Source: Adineta ricciae | Taxonomy: Eukaryota > Rotifera > Eurotatoria > Adinetida > Adinetidae | Reading direction: 5' to 3' | DNA length: 64,000 bases | Assembly: GCA_905250025.1 (NCBI GenBank) | Contig: CAJNOJ010000255.1 | Coordinates: 67,051-131,050 of the forward strand | Shown: positions 1-11,399 of the stretch, in pieces | Layout: every line of letters starts with the position of its first letter | How positions within the stretch are numbered: position 1 is the stretch's first letter | Program-made: the position numbers and the translations under genes | The notes under the pieces: model-generated | The model's database searches: none | Seen by the model: only the letters and a program-made list of their open reading frames with translations | Told to the model about the DNA's origin: nothing

Positions 1-493
1 TTTCGAAGCATATCGAATGGTACCTATTAAATACTGTTTGCAAAGAATTTTCTTTAATGAATTCATATTGGCACGTCCGTATAAGCAACTTTGGTTACTA
101 ATTATTGTTATAGATTGAAAACATTTGTAAGATACTGTTTTCCATGGGCCACAGTCTCGTATTCGCACCATTTCCGATCGTCTTGTAAATATAAACATGC
201 CTACCGATTTGCAGTAGTTCATTGTTAAATTCATACGAAGTCTTTCAAAATTCTTTGAAAACAGCATTTAATATATACTATTCCATACGCTTCAAAAAGT
301 TCGATAATATAATACATTGGTTTCTTATTTTAAAATAGGTCACTGTAACGAAAAAATGATGATGAGAGAATGAACAAGAATGCGAAATAATATTTCGTGA
401 TTGCAAAGGTAAACTGGAGGAATAACATTATCGTTATTCTTCACATGTAGATGATGTTCACTACATTGTTCTATACTTTACTGCAGTTGTGTC

Positions 494-1829
494 TCATATT
501 CTCTTTCTCGTAGAGAAGAGTCTTAGAAACATAAGTTGTTTGCTTGTTTGTTTGCTTGCTTGTGTGTCCGTACTTCACTGATTGTTCAAAAAATCAGATG
601 AAACTAATAATCTAAATCTCTTTCTTAAAAGCATGGCCTAGAGGTTTTTTGGGTCGAGGAATTCGAATCTGAGATTATTTTTTATATTCTTTCAGAGAAA
701 AACAAAATTCGGCCACAGCCAAGCGTATCAGTACGATGTATAAATTTTTTTTCAATTTTTCGTGACGTAATACTTGGTAATTAGTTGCCACAAGCGAATT
801 TTGAAGTAACATCCATTTACCTGACAATAAGACTGAAATTCTTCCTGGCCTCTTACCTTCGGTACCAAACATGCCTGTGCTTCTCACCGATAACATTGCG
901 TATGAACTAGGACTTTCGAATGGTACTCAAGGAATCTTTCGAGAGCTCAAATACGATGACAAGGAAGATCCGAGTGATTTAAAAATAAAAAGCGAAGTAT
1001 TTCCCTCAAAGACAATCTACATACGAAAACCATTATATGCGCTCGTAGAAATTAATACATCACAACTAGAAACAAGCCTCGATAGGCTTCGTACTAAACT
1101 AATCCCTATTCCACTCGTCAGAAAGCAATTTACTATTTCCGTCAAGCAACTATTTGGTCAACTGTTCGAACGTATGCAAGATGGCAAAAAAGTCCCATAA
1201 GTGATTCAATTTACACGAATGCAACTACCAATTGTACCTGCCTTCGCAATAACTACATATAAGGTGCAGGGACTCACGATGAACAAAATCGTACTCGATC
1301 TTCAAATTCCACTTACGACACTGCAAGCGGCATCAGTATATGTACCACTCAGCAGAGTAAAGAGAATAGAAGATGTAATTATTCTTCGACCTTTTGATAT
1401 GAAGGTATTACAAGTCTACTATTTGACTTTGTATAAATCGATACTTGATAAGAGTTTAGGGTTATTTCAAGTCTATAAAACATTATCTTTTTTCAAATTA
1501 TCTTAAAATAATTATTCGTATATCTCCATTTTCCTTATCCTTCCTTACATTTATCTTACCTATTGTAGTAATTTTTCTTTTTCTCTTATTGTAGCAGATA
1601 TTTCCTATCATGCTTTCTTACTGCTCTTTTTTTATGTAATAGCTCATAATCTTCTCAATTGCGTTGACACTGACTTAGAATATCTAATTCTCTATTTAAC
1701 ATTTGGTATAAATGTCTGGTCTACACTGAAAATAAACTAATATACACAATAATATCTAAAAAGTGTAACTTCTGAAAGCAATATTTCTACGAGAAAGAAG
1801 TGAGCGAGTCGCTAGACGAGCGTTACTTG
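494..1829 (+). mobile_element. Helicase-bearing element, degraded (Helitron-like, tentative)
   Basis: The block carries a decayed PIF1-type helicase and ends with a short hairpin-like stretch followed by CGAGCGTTACTTG at 1817-1829. The left part (from the TCTCTTTCTCGTAGAGAAGAG stretch near 500) and the right end both recur at 41811-42306, where the helicase is missing. The pairing of conserved ends with a variable interior is what makes this look like one mobile element. Assignment to Helitrons is inference: no Rep domain is visible and the 3' end is not the classical CTRR. Confidence 0.5.
805..1506 (+). pseudogene. PIF1-type helicase, C-terminal fragment
   Basis: The open frame from 805 reads LPGLLPSVPNMPVLLTDNIA, then ELGLSNGTQGIF, which is the typical 2B-region segment of PIF1/Helitron-type helicases. 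After an in-frame TAA at 1198-1200 the same frame continues with FAITTYKVQGLTM (motif V) and SVYVPLSRVKR (motif VI). The upstream ATPase motifs are absent and a TGA at 802 closes the frame. The fragment is therefore non-functional. It encodes the end of a superfamily 1B DNA helicase of the kind carried by rolling-circle transposons and by PIF1 genes. A second fragment of the same family lies in opposite orientation at 2261-3090. Confidence 0.8.
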
Positions 1830-2260
1830 TCATACAGAACGTTGTCTTTTATAGATGACACAATGAAGAAGAAGAAGAAAGAAGTGAAGGACGAACCAAT
1901 ACAATGAGAAAATCTTCAATAGTGTACTTGTTGGCACAATGCTTTTAATCGACAACGTCCGTTAAACTTCGGGTCTCGAATTTTTGTTATACCCTAAGTA
2001 TATTATAATAATAACAACGAAGTGAAATATTCTCAAAATAGGTTTTCTAATTTCAACAAAATATTGAATGTAAATGAACACAACTTAGAAAAGTGAAACG
2101 AAAAAAATAGTGTCTACCGTTAAATAGAAAAGAAAACTTGCACTTATATTTACAAACAATAAATGAATAAAAAAGTTGCAATTATATTAGAGATATAAAT
2201 GAACCAGATGCGAAGAATGGATGACAAGTAATAGAGATTTGGTGTGTTCTATAAGAGTTT
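1830..2260. other. Non-coding spacer between helicase fragments
   Basis: AT-rich sequence with a GAAGAAGAAGAAAG purine run near 1865. I see no coding or RNA signal here. Confidence 0.5.
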
Positions 2261-2463
2261 TTAAAAGCATTCTGAAAAATGCATCGGTGTTTCGGCGAAG
2301 AGTTTATCTAATCTTTGCATCTGAACGATTTGAGACTTGCTGGGTTTGATCAGTAAGACTTTATAATCGAAATGCCGCAAAATAATTAAATCAGTTGAAC
2401 GTTTGACTCTTGATAACCGTACACAGATTGCAGCGACACCATCTGTATCTTTCTGTAACTTCA

Positions 2464-2990
2464 CCCAGGTCAACAAATCCGATGCTGGATCCGATCGGAT
2501 CTTACCGGATCCGACCATCCGACAAAATCCGATCGGATTCCTGGAAACGGAATTGCATTGGAATCCGACTAGAAAAATCCCGTCGGTTGTTGCAAATTTT
2601 ATGAGCGATCTTTCTAACTATATTCTATGATGATCCTTTGAAAATCCAGGAAATCCATGTTTCGGGTCCGACGAGATCCGATCNCGACAAAATCCGATCG
2701 GATTCCTGGAAACGGAATTGCATTGGAATCCGACTAGAAAAATCCCGTCGGTTGTTGCAAATTTTATGAGCGATCTTTCTAACTATATTCTATGATGATC
2801 CTTTGAAAATCCAGGAAATCCATGTTTCGGGTCCGACGAGATCCGATCGGATCCGAGACCGTCGGAATCCAATGCAATTCCGTCACCAGGATTTCATCGG
2901 ATCCGTCGAATTCCTGTAGGATCCGATAAAATTCTGTATTGGATCCGATGGGATCCGGTGGGATCCGAGTATGGGATTGTTCGACCTGGG
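2464..2990. mobile_element. CCCAGG element, family A, copy 1
   Basis: Starts CCCAGGTCAACAAATCCGAT and ends with the inverse of CCCAGGTCGAACAATCCCAT, an imperfect inverted repeat of about 30 bp. Both sides are flanked by CA. The interior is rich in GGATCC/GATCGGAT words. It has no coding capacity, so it is a non-autonomous element. Its length is inflated by an exact 164-bp duplication around the N at 2684; the true element is probably about 360 bp. It is inserted in the helicase fragment described at 2261-3090. Confidence 0.8.
2520..2848. repeat. Exact 164-bp direct repeat around an N
   Basis: Positions 2520-2683 and 2685-2848 are identical, with the single N at 2684 between them. An exact repeat ending on a join character is most simply an unmerged overlap of two contigs rather than a biological tandem repeat. 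Confidence 0.75.
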
Positions 2991-3090
2991 CAGATCAATT
3001 ACGACTTTGCTTAAAGTTTATCCTTGACTTTTATGAGTTGTGATATCATAGGCGGGCACACAGATAATGCGCGTCGTTTAATCGATAACA

Positions 3091-3789
3091 ATGCTTTTCT
3101 ATTTGTCTTTGATTTTTTTTCTTTATTTTCGAAAGAATATCAGAAATGTCAACCTGAACTGTTTGTTCTATTATTGGTATTGGAATAAGTTTTGGTTGGC
3201 GTTTTTCAAGATTACATTTTATTTTTCATTTGGTTATTTCGACCAGTGAATACTCTCTTGATTTCGCATATATTGTAGATCATGGAGATAATCATGGAAA
3301 TAGCAAATGTCTCAATGTAGAATATTTTCGAAATCTTGATGAACAAAACTTTGATACGGAAAACAATACAAATAAACCAATCGGTATTGTTTTTATCAAA
3401 TATTGACTTCTTTCACATATGCTTTAACATGCAGTCTAATCAAAGCAGCTTTCATAATTTCTCAATAAATTTTTTTGAAAATAGAATAAAAGCGCGATTA
3501 TATGAACAGTCTTCAATAAAAGAGAAAGGTTTATTTTGTTTCAATGAAATTATCTGGTCGAACAAAACATTACAAAGCATCTGAATCGTTGTTATCAAAT
3601 TGTTTATAATAATCAGGTACTTGAACAGAGCGTTAAACGATGTGAAACGACAAAAGTTAGATCAAATTCTCCTGAACGAATTTCGTATAAACATGTTTGC
3701 CAATGTTTTTGTGTACAAAATTGTCCAACAACAACTGTTAAATGTTTTTCCATCATTAACAAGATTATTATAAACACCGATAATTAAAA
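3091..3789. other. Region without a supported gene
   Basis: Contains an uncharacterised 82-codon open frame (3336-3584, plus) with no recognisable motif, and short coding-like stretches near 3615-3770. I cannot support a gene here. Confidence 0.3.
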
Positions 3790-4661
3790 TAATTCTAGCC
3801 TTTCGTGTACATGTGATCATTTCTGTTAAAATATCACCCACATCGGTCTCTAAATCGAGAAAACGTTCAATTTCACGTAATTTCTATGATGTATCAAAAA
3901 TCTCATTGAAATTAATCGTTTCAATACCTAATTTGTTCTTTGATAAATCGATTCTTTCTGAAACACAAACAATTCCAATAATTTACTTTGCACCGAGTGT
4001 TTGACGCCAACGTGCTTCAACTAAACCAATTGGTTCTAAATCCTAAATAGTCATAGTTGAATCTTCTGTCACATTTGCAATGTAACATCCGATAGATGAA
4101 GCGCTTTGTCATCTGGTACATCAGCTTGTCCACTCGGTACACTACCTGTTAAATGAGAAAGTCCAAATAATGCTGCGGTTTTTTACCATAAAGTTTTTCT
4201 ACAAGTTCGACGGATTTGTTGTGTCACAAAGAGAATATTCTTCACGTTTACAATAATCACAAAAGTCACAAGCGATGTTCAGTCCAATTTTGAATTTCTT
4301 TACTTGATCACGAGTTTGTTCGATAATTTCCAAAAATTCATAACCACGAATATCACCATCATGCATATCAAGCATTTCATTACTATACAAATGGAAATTA
4401 GGATCACAAACTGTTGTTGCGGTGATTTTTAATAAAATATCATGAGCATCGGAGATTATTGGCAATGCCTTTTCAGCATATTCAACATGTCGTTTGTTAC
4501 GTGAGACAATGGCATTTTGCTACCGAGTTTCATCATATTTCCGCTTAGATGGAATTCTTGAAGAAGAAAAATCGAATTCAATTAAGTTTACTAAAAAATC
4601 ATTTAACAATGTTGGAGCTTTTCCTACGAATTTATCAGCGATTTGCGATAGAAAATTCATC
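3790..4661 (-). pseudogene. Zinc-containing alcohol/formaldehyde dehydrogenase, decayed
   Basis: Minus-strand pieces align in order with the medium-chain zinc alcohol dehydrogenase family (glutathione-independent formaldehyde dehydrogenase type). An N-terminal stretch lies at 4524-4661. The catalytic-domain part at 4199-4515 contains ITATTVCDPNFHLYSNEMLD and DIRGYEF, then CDFCDYCKREEYSLCDTTNP with the structural-zinc cysteines. Downstream pieces include GLSHLTGSVPSGQAD and a cofactor-domain remnant near 3800-4060. The catalytic motif normally reads VCGSDLH and GHE; here it is VCDPNFH and GYE, so key residues are lost. Frame changes and in-frame stops occur after 4199. The family oxidises alcohols or formaldehyde with NAD. 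Confidence 0.8.
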
Positions 4662-5490
4662 GTTTGAAATCACATTTAACTTTTTCGTCAAATATAAAAA
4701 ATAAGTAGTAGAGTACAAGAGATTTCGGTCGAAGGACTCGAATCCTCCACATGATCTTCTCTTTTCTGAATTTTACAATTTATTTCTTTATGTTCTTATT
4801 GAAGAAAGTGAAAAGGATTTCAATCGAATTCATTGCATAATGTAAATCGATATCAAGATAAAGATGACTTTGAACTTCCATAATAATGTATTCATTAAAA
4901 ATTGTCGATGAGAATTATCATTTGGGTGATTTGTGTTTTCGATTTCCAAATCGAAAATGAAATTATCACAGGATAAATGATAATTCAATTGTTATCAACG
5001 TTCACCAGCACTTTAAAGAAGTGCAGAATCTTCAGATTTTCTCCAAAAATAATGTCCATTGCAATAATTCATGAATGGCTTATCCAATCAGGTCTATTTT
5101 TTTAACTCGACGCAATTATTGAAGAGACTTTTCAACAATATAGAACATTTCTGTCGCAACGAACTCTCTCTTCGCAAGTTTCTATGAAAACCAACGAAAA
5201 TACAATGATCATCCATTGGATACACAAGAAAACAAACTTTCATCGTATTTATTATCACATTCAGTTTTGTTGACGAGAATTTTCGCGTAAGTCATTTATT
5301 ATAAAGATACTTTTTTGTAAAAAACTCAATTACTTTTATCCTTCTATGTTTCACATTGACGAAAATCAATGATAAACCTTTACATTCATTTCTATCTGAT
5401 CATGTTCACTGCACCGAAAAAAAACTGATTAAGAAAAGGTCAAAAAATCACGATTTACTTTTCATTTCATTCGATCAATAAACATAAAAT
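4662..5490. other. Intergenic region
   Basis: AT-rich sequence with no convincing coding segment. A T-arm-like word near 4722-4750 is not accompanied by a complete tRNA fold. Confidence 0.4.
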
Positions 5491-6022
5491 GCAATATCTA
5501 ACGAGGATCGTGCTTCTGCTTTTGCTCTTGGTCTTTTACCAAATTTTGCTCCTGATGCTGTTAAAGTTGTTATCGGACTGGGTGAGAAAATGTACGAAAC
5601 CGCTAAAAATGCTAAAGCAAATAAAGGTACATGTTTGCAATTAGCTATTCACGCTTGGGAGTCAATTGAGATCTTATTATACATTCTCGGAGTTTCCGTA
5701 CCAAGTCCTGCGTTTGATCGAGCTGTTGATATTTTAACAGATACTCTTTCAACTGGAGTTGATCTTTTGAAAAAATATGTTGACACAACACCAATTATTC
5801 GAACAATTTTAAGTAATCGATTCAAAAAAACAATTCGATACTTATGAACAAAGATTAAATAATCATAAAGATCGACTTTTATTTGCAATGGTTGCTTATA
5901 CATTTGGATGGTTAAATAAAATTCAAACTCGACAAGGAATTACTTTACCATTAGTTGAACAAAAAAATCAGACAACATATTATCCAACAACACAAACACG
6001 ATTTCTGAATCTTTCTTATTGA
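5491..6022 (+). pseudogene. Helical protein with homopolymer frameshift (MLKL-N-terminal-like, tentative)
   Basis: The frame from 5491 encodes NEDRASAFALGLLPNFAPDA, then VIGLGEKMYETAKNAKANKG, a predicted helical domain. It breaks at the run of seven A at about 5825-5831, where the ORF stops at 5847. One base out of frame, coding resumes as FDTYEQRLNNHKDRLLFAMV and runs to TGA 6020-6022. A single-base error in the A run would restore about 175 codons, so this may be a sequencing or assembly error rather than a dead gene. The GEKMYETAKNAKANKGTC segment loosely recalls the four-helix bundle N-terminal domains of MLKL-like proteins; that is a weak inference. No start codon is evident; stops precede 5491. 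Confidence 0.5.
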
Positions 6023-6268
6023 TTTTATATGGTAAAAAACTCGAAAAATTTATTCATACTCCTCTTCTCTTCATAGATGTCGCTAAAAAGAAATCACATT
6101 TTTAATGGAAATTTCTTTTTTTTTCTCGATTTTATTTATTTAATTTTAAAAGAGAAACAATTTTAATAAAACGATATTTATTTGATATCAATTGAACATT
6201 TATTGATTGGACAGACGAATTGAACTTTGTGCATCGGACAGTGAGAAGATATTCCAAAAAGAAGCAAA

Positions 6269-6925
6269 ATGGCTCCAACACGTGGTCAACGAAAAAGTGA
6301 AACAGTTGCCGCATCGTCATTTTCATTAGAACGACAATTATTATCCGATATTGATGAATCAATTCATTATGACTATGGCGATGAAGATGATCAACAACAG
6401 AATAAAAAAGATCAAGATGATGAAGATTCCAATGAAAATCCAATTGATCCATTTTCAACAAAACAATTTCAATCAAAACGACGACGAGGATTTCGAAAGA
6501 AACCCCGACCATTTAGTGAAGAAGATATTGAAGCTTTACAACAATTATCATGTGCAAAAGCTTTTTCAAGATTTCATTCACGAATGAAAAGAGAAGCACA
6601 AACAGATGAATCTATTGGAGATTATCTCAAAGCTTGTGCTTTATTAGCAACAAAATTACGTCATTGTAAAAATGAATTCTTAGAAGGTGATGATGCTGAT
6701 CAACAAATTGAAACTTATTATAATGATCGATTAGAAGAATATTCAACTTTATCGAAACAAGAATTTCTTAATTTAGCTGAACGATACAAATCAGATATTC
6801 ATCATACAATTGATAAATGGTTGAAAAAACGATCGAAATCAAGATCACATGCGAAGAAAAGTAATCCTGGAGAATATAAAAGAAATATGTTATCGGATGC
6901 TTTAGAAGCTCTCGCAAAAAAATAA
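6269..6925 (+). CDS. Uncharacterised charged protein, 218 aa
   Basis: An intact single-exon frame starting MAPTRGQRKSETVAASSFSL. Residues 25-60 are strongly acidic and Gln-rich (DYGDEDDQQQNKKDQDDEDS). A basic patch follows (SKRRRGFRKKPRPFSEEDIE), then a long helical region (about 85-180) and a basic C-terminus with KKRSKSRSHAKK. The alternation of acidic and basic tracts suggests a nuclear or nucleic-acid-associated protein, but I do not recognise the family. The stop is followed by an AATAAA at about 6981, a plausible polyadenylation signal. Confidence 0.7.
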   Translation: MAPTRGQRKSETVAASSFSLERQLLSDIDESIHYDYGDEDDQQQNKKDQDDEDSNENPIDPFSTKQFQSKRRRGFRKKPRPFSEEDIEALQQLSCAKAFSRFHSRMKREAQTDESIGDYLKACALLATKLRHCKNEFLEGDDADQQIETYYNDRLEEYSTLSKQEFLNLAERYKSDIHHTIDKWLKKRSKSRSHAKKSNPGEYKRNMLSDALEALAKK

Positions 6926-7287
6926 CTTTTTTCTTTGTATTATGTTATTTCACATACAATTTGTTCAAAATCATTTTTTCAATAAACATCAAATTAATAT
7001 TACAAAGTCAATCACTGTACAGAATTCCTGTTAGTTCGATAAATGTTCACTATGAGCATATTATATAATGATTTTATATACCTATCAGAATGATATGATC
7101 TTTTAAAATGACTTTTTTCTATTTGAAACGATAATGACTGGATGAAAGAAATGACGCAATTTTAACCTGAAATCAACATGAACTTGTTTGTACTTAATAT
7201 CGACGCGTACGCAATAAGACGAAAAAGAAGAAAAAGAAGAAGAAAAAAAGAGAAGAACGAAAGAAACAGTGGGCGCTATAGATACTT
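6926..7287. other. Intergenic region with purine tract
   Basis: 3' flank of the preceding gene and upstream region of the next. A GAAGAAAAAGAAGAAG purine run lies at about 7218-7250. No gene seen. Confidence 0.5.
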
Positions 7288-7297
7288 ATATATAAAC
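7288..7297 (+). promoter_or_regulatory. TATA box upstream of NTF2-like gene
   Basis: TATATATAAA lies about 70 bp upstream of the ATG at 7366, a spacing compatible with a TATA box plus a short 5' leader. Confidence 0.55.
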
Positions 7298-7365
7298 GAG
7301 TATGTTATATAGTTCGACATTCAAATAGCGTACATCGATATTAAACGAGAATCTTCGAATTCAAA

Positions 7366-7704
7366 ATGTCTGCTTCGCACAAAGAAACAATCGAAGAACT
7401 TATTCGTATTGACAATAGTCGTCATGTTCATCATTTAGAAAAAGTTCTTGATGATCATGTAACAAAACAAGAAAACACCAAAACGGTTTATACAAATATT
7501 CAAGAAGCTCGAGAATATTATTCTATGGAACATGAAGCAAATCCATCAGCTCAATGGAAACTTTTGGATTTCAAACAAGGTGATGCAAATTCAGCACAAG
7601 CAACAATTTCGTACAATAATCATACATATGACACAAAATATACATTTAATTCAGCTGGAAAAATTCTAAAAATTGAATCACATCTTCAACAACAAAAACA
7701 GTAA
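7366..7704 (+). CDS. Small NTF2-like/SnoaL-type fold protein, 112 aa
   Basis: Single-exon frame starting MSASHKETIEELIRIDNSRH. N-terminal helices precede a YTNIQEAREYYSMEHEANPS segment and beta-strand-rich sequence (AQWKLLDFKQGD, QATISYNNHTYDTKYTFN) ending GKILKIESHLQQQKQ. The helix-then-curved-sheet pattern and length (about 110 aa) fit single-domain NTF2-like proteins, which are often scaffolds or small-molecule binding domains. No catalytic residue can be assigned. There is no signal peptide, so it is likely cytosolic. It has its own TATA box and a downstream AATAAA at about 7790. The fold assignment is inference from pattern. Confidence 0.6.
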   Translation: MSASHKETIEELIRIDNSRHVHHLEKVLDDHVTKQENTKTVYTNIQEAREYYSMEHEANPSAQWKLLDFKQGDANSAQATISYNNHTYDTKYTFNSAGKILKIESHLQQQKQ

Positions 7705-8339
7705 ACACCATGCCATCAGGAACTTCTTTTAGTTTTTCATAAGGCGTTCTTTTTTTTTTCATCAGACTAGTTTAGTTAGTTCTATTTTGAAATAAAACAT
7801 TTTCTCGATCAGATCATTCATTGAATTCTTTTGAAATTGTCGATCCATTTTCCATTTCGATCATCAAATATTCAGACAAATAACAATTTGTAAGAATTGT
7901 ATACTTGACAGAAAAAGATATCTTCAGTATCTATAAACATGTGTAAAAATAGATGGTTGTGCAAATATCAACCTTTGTACAACAAAATTTCATAAATTTT
8001 ACTGTCCAACAGGGTTTTTTTGTTAATAATCCAATGACTACGATTGAATAAGATAGATCTTTCATGATGATTTGTTCACTTTTTATTTTCATCTGTGAAA
8101 ATTTTGATAAATTGCTGCAAAATTCATGAGAGTTCATTGCAATTATTGTAGACATTGTTCTACTTGTTTGTATAATAGGAATTTATGTACTATTCAAAGA
8201 AATCTTTTTATATTCGATTTGCGGATCAACTTCAATTTCTTTTTTTGACATTAATTCATTATGATAAAGTTTTATTGGTATTTGATATTGATTTTGCTGA
8301 TGAAGATCTTAAATTAAAAAAATCCAAATAAATCGAGAA
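7705..8339. other. Intergenic region
   Basis: 3' flank of the NTF2-like gene. No supported gene; the minus-strand 74-codon frame at 7931-8155 has no recognisable feature, although it may be the far end of the decayed arrestin-like gene. Confidence 0.35.
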
Positions 8340-9480
8340 GATTTGTATCTTATAAATGAAGATAATTATTTATTAATTGATAGAGAAAACAATTTTTAAA
8401 CATAACTTGATATACAAATATTCATTTGTGATTTCTTTTAATAGGTTAGAAAATTTATTTTTATTTTTTGATAAATTCCTTATTCGAAATAAACAATCGA
8501 TTATTAATTATAAATGAACAAATTGACCATTGAGTTCAGTTGATGATTATTCTCGAACATTACAAAAAATATTTCGATATAAAAAGATAAATTCGAAAAA
8601 CAACCATTGGTTCTAATCGACCACCAATAATTCGAATTATTCGATTCTTTTGACTACAGATTGAATATACTTTTCACATTCTTTATCATTTGTTGATATA
8701 CAAAATAATTCTTGAGCATTGATATTCTATTGTGTATCATCAAACAACCGATCTATTTACATCTTAAGTATCTTTTCATTAGTTTGTCAACGAATAAAGA
8801 AATTTTTAGTTGTATTTTTTACAAAGGGGAATAATAAAACGAGAATGAAATGAGATGTAACTTGAAGGAAAAGTGGATTTTCAATTTGTAATGTAATGTG
8901 AAGAATTTCTCCAGAAACAAATCTTGATTTATTTAAATAAACATATAATAGAAGATTTTAAACATTGATGATATTCTAATAGATTAACATGTGGATAAAT
9001 TCTTGATAAATGTTTAATAATATTTAATTTTGATTTCAAATCTTCTTTATACATTTTAACTTGTAAATAATATTCTTAGATGAGAATAATTTTCACGTTT
9101 ATTTCTTGTTGATGGAAAATGAATTATTTAATTGAAATTGAAATGATCAAAAATAGATTTCTCCTTCAATATTTCATCTCGTTAAATTTAATTTTTGACA
9201 AAAATATTTTTTATAATGATATCTGGTTAAAAATATAAGAATAGTTTTTTGTTATTGTATAACCAATTTCTCCTATAAATTCAATAGAGATTCGATCAAT
9301 TTCTGATCTTAATTTTATTAAATTTCATCTAATTGTTCCAGAAATGATATCTCCATTTAAATAACATCTTTTCGTTTGATTAATATGAATTAAAACTCGA
9401 CTAATATCACTATTATCCATTCTATTCAAAATAATATCACATAACAACTAAATGATTCACAATTTATTTAGTGAACTCAA
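8340..9480 (-). pseudogene. Arrestin-domain-like gene, heavily decayed
   Basis: Minus-strand translation from about 9470 downwards gives VLIHINQTKRCYLNGDIISG, TIR, a stop, then LRSEIDRISIEFIGEIGYTI. That is the usual opening of an arrestin N-terminal domain (a strand, a proline/glycine turn, GxxxSGTI). Further down, FNFQLNNSFSINKK-like and YLQV-like pieces appear. Near 8860-8950 there is NKSRFVSGEILHITLQIENP, matching the start of an arrestin C-terminal domain. Many stops and frame changes interrupt these pieces, so it cannot make a protein. Arrestin-domain proteins act as trafficking adaptors for membrane receptors. Confidence 0.65.
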
Positions 9481-10324
9481 GATTTTTAACTTTACAGTTA
9501 TGTGTTGAAACAATCAAATAGAAAACGACTTTTTCTTTTCTTTTCATCAAACTTTCCAAAAGCGTTCGATATAAATTTAAAATAAATAAGAAGAAATATT
9601 GTTGATGTCAAGTAAATATACAAAAAGATCAAAAAAGAAAAAAAAAGAAGGGAGAAAATAGAACGATGTAAAATAAATAAAAAATTTTTTCGTAATGGAA
9701 TAAAAAATTCAAACTGTTGAAAAACGAATATCATTCTCATCCTCTCATGAAGATAATCTGTATGAACATGTTAATTAGTTGATACAATACTTCAAGAAAC
9801 ATAATACGAAACATTATTTAAAATGTTTATGATGATTTATGATCTCCTATAAATCATGTTATCATATAATACAAATGGAATTCTTTTCTGTCCTATGTTT
9901 TATAATTTAACAAAAAAAACAAAATATATCAAAATGATTCAAATGTTTTTTTAAATAGATTTTGCAATATCAATATGTTTATATTGAAATAATTTAAGAA
10001 AAATTTTCTTAGAAATTCTTATTATTCTTTTAGGATTTCATGGAGATTTAATTGTTGCTTTAAAAACCATTTCATCTTATATTATGGTCCAACAGATTAA
10101 AAAAAATATTCAAAGAATATTTACCGTTGATATTTCAACATTGAATTAATATTTGGGTGTGGTTATAACGTTCTTTGTCTCGTCTTTCTTTTTTTTTTTT
10201 TATCTCTGATTAAATATTTTATATGAATAAATTGATTTATTATTATTTGAAAAAGTGATTTGTTCTACTTCCATTTGATTATCATATAACATATGTTCAA
10301 TTATATTTAAAAAACAAGTTATTC
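9481..10324. other. Intergenic, AT-rich
   Basis: No supported gene. Long A and T runs, including poly-T near 10190-10201. Confidence 0.4.
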
Positions 10325-10658
10325 ATGTCAGAGATAATGTTTTTAATAAATATTGGTAAACAAATGACAATTTATATTGGTTGGTCATTATTAATAATTG
10401 GAATAATTGGAAATGGAATAAATATTTATATTTTTTCAAATATTGAAAATTATCGTCAAACTCCATGTACATTTTATTTTCTAATTTCATCAATTGATAA
10501 TCTTTTAATTTTATTCGTAAATCTTCTTTCTCGTATTCTTATTTTAGGATATGAATTAGATTTAACAAAAACATCATTATTTTGGTGTAAATTCCGTTCC
10601 TATACGATCAATGTCTTTCCTCTATCGTCATTTTCATATTCATGTTTATCATCTATNT
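10325..10658 (+). CDS. Class A GPCR, 5' part (TM1-TM3), truncated at contig end
   Basis: Starts MSEIMFLINIGKQMTIYIGW. Three hydrophobic segments follow: GWSLLIIGIIGNGINIYIF with the TM1 GN motif, a TM2-like stretch ending NLLSRILILG with an upstream FLISSIDNLLI segment, and the start of TM3 after FWCKFRSY, whose Cys would form the conserved extracellular disulfide. The frame runs into the N at 10659 just after SYSCLSS, where the DRY-like motif would be. Rhodopsin-like receptors signal through G proteins; ligand unknown, peptide-receptor-like by general look. The matching 3' type of sequence occurs at 24878-25746, but the junction codons overlap and this copy shows no intron there, so it may be a paralogue. 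Confidence 0.8.
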
Positions 10659-10659
10659 T

Positions 10660-11399
10660 ATTCTAGACAAACTTGTTTTCGTTCTACGGTCTGTTACTGT
10701 TTGTGTTCTATAAACATTAGTGGGTGGAAAGGTGACAATGTTTTCATGTTGTTTAGACGAAAGAGACACACAATATATCAATATTCGTATTCTTTTACAA
10801 AATAAAACCAATTCATAAGAATAAAAACCGTTGAAAACGTTTGAAAAGTTCAGAAAAACTATTTCAGTATCATTTTTGACATGATTTTAAAAAAAAACCT
10901 TTAAAATCTTTTTATCTTTACTAAACAGATAGTTGAACTTTATCTATTATTATTCTTATTTAAATAAACAACACTAAGAATAATTTTGTACAGTAAAGAT
11001 TGTTGATACGATCAAATCTATTCATATTTATTGTACTTCAAAAAATGATGAGTATTCATTAATGTAGAATATACAGATAAAAGCAATCTTATCCATCAGT
11101 ATTGATGATCAAAAAGAAAGAATTTTTCTTCTTAAATCCAATCGATATTTTTACAATTATAAAATCATCTTTTCTAGCAAATAGAAGTTAAAATATGCCA
11201 AGAATTTAGTCAAATGAATTGAAAATGAGATGATACAGCTTTATATTTGTATATAATCATGTTTCTTAATTACTCATCGATGTAAATATTTTTTCTTATA
11301 TCTCTATAGAATAGAATATCATTATCTATTCAAATTTAAAGATTAAAAAAAAAGAGAAAGATTTTTTGAAATGATTTCTTAAATAAAGAAAACAAGTTT
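10660..11399. other. Region without supported gene
   Basis: Starts at a contig join. No coding signal recognised before the J-domain gene. Confidence 0.4.

Larger units (their letters stand above)
2261..3090 (-). pseudogene. PIF1-type helicase fragment split by a CCCAGG element
   Basis: On the minus strand, 2993-3090 encodes PAYDITTHKSQG, a stop, then TLSKVVIDL (motif V region). The part at 2261-2463 continues with KLQKDTDGVAA and CVRLSRVKRSTDLIILRHFD (motif VI) and a terminal KPSKSQ-containing tail. The two parts are separated by the element at 2464-2990. Removing the element together with one of the two flanking CA dinucleotides brings the reading frame back across the junction. The in-frame stop after KSQG shows the helicase is dead independently of the insertion. 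Confidence 0.8.

Noticed and set aside
2464..2990. Plus-strand open frames within the family-A element
   Set aside because: They translate GGATCC-type repeat words and are not conserved in length among copies.
4715..4760. T-arm-like word (minus strand GGATTCGAGTCC) suggesting a tRNA
   Set aside because: No matching acceptor stem, D-arm or anticodon arm could be laid out around it.
6132..6512. 126-codon minus-strand frame overlapping the 218-aa protein gene
   Set aside because: Antisense to a better-supported gene with an ATG start and 3' polyadenylation word; translation is an artefact of the CAA/GAT-rich coding strand.
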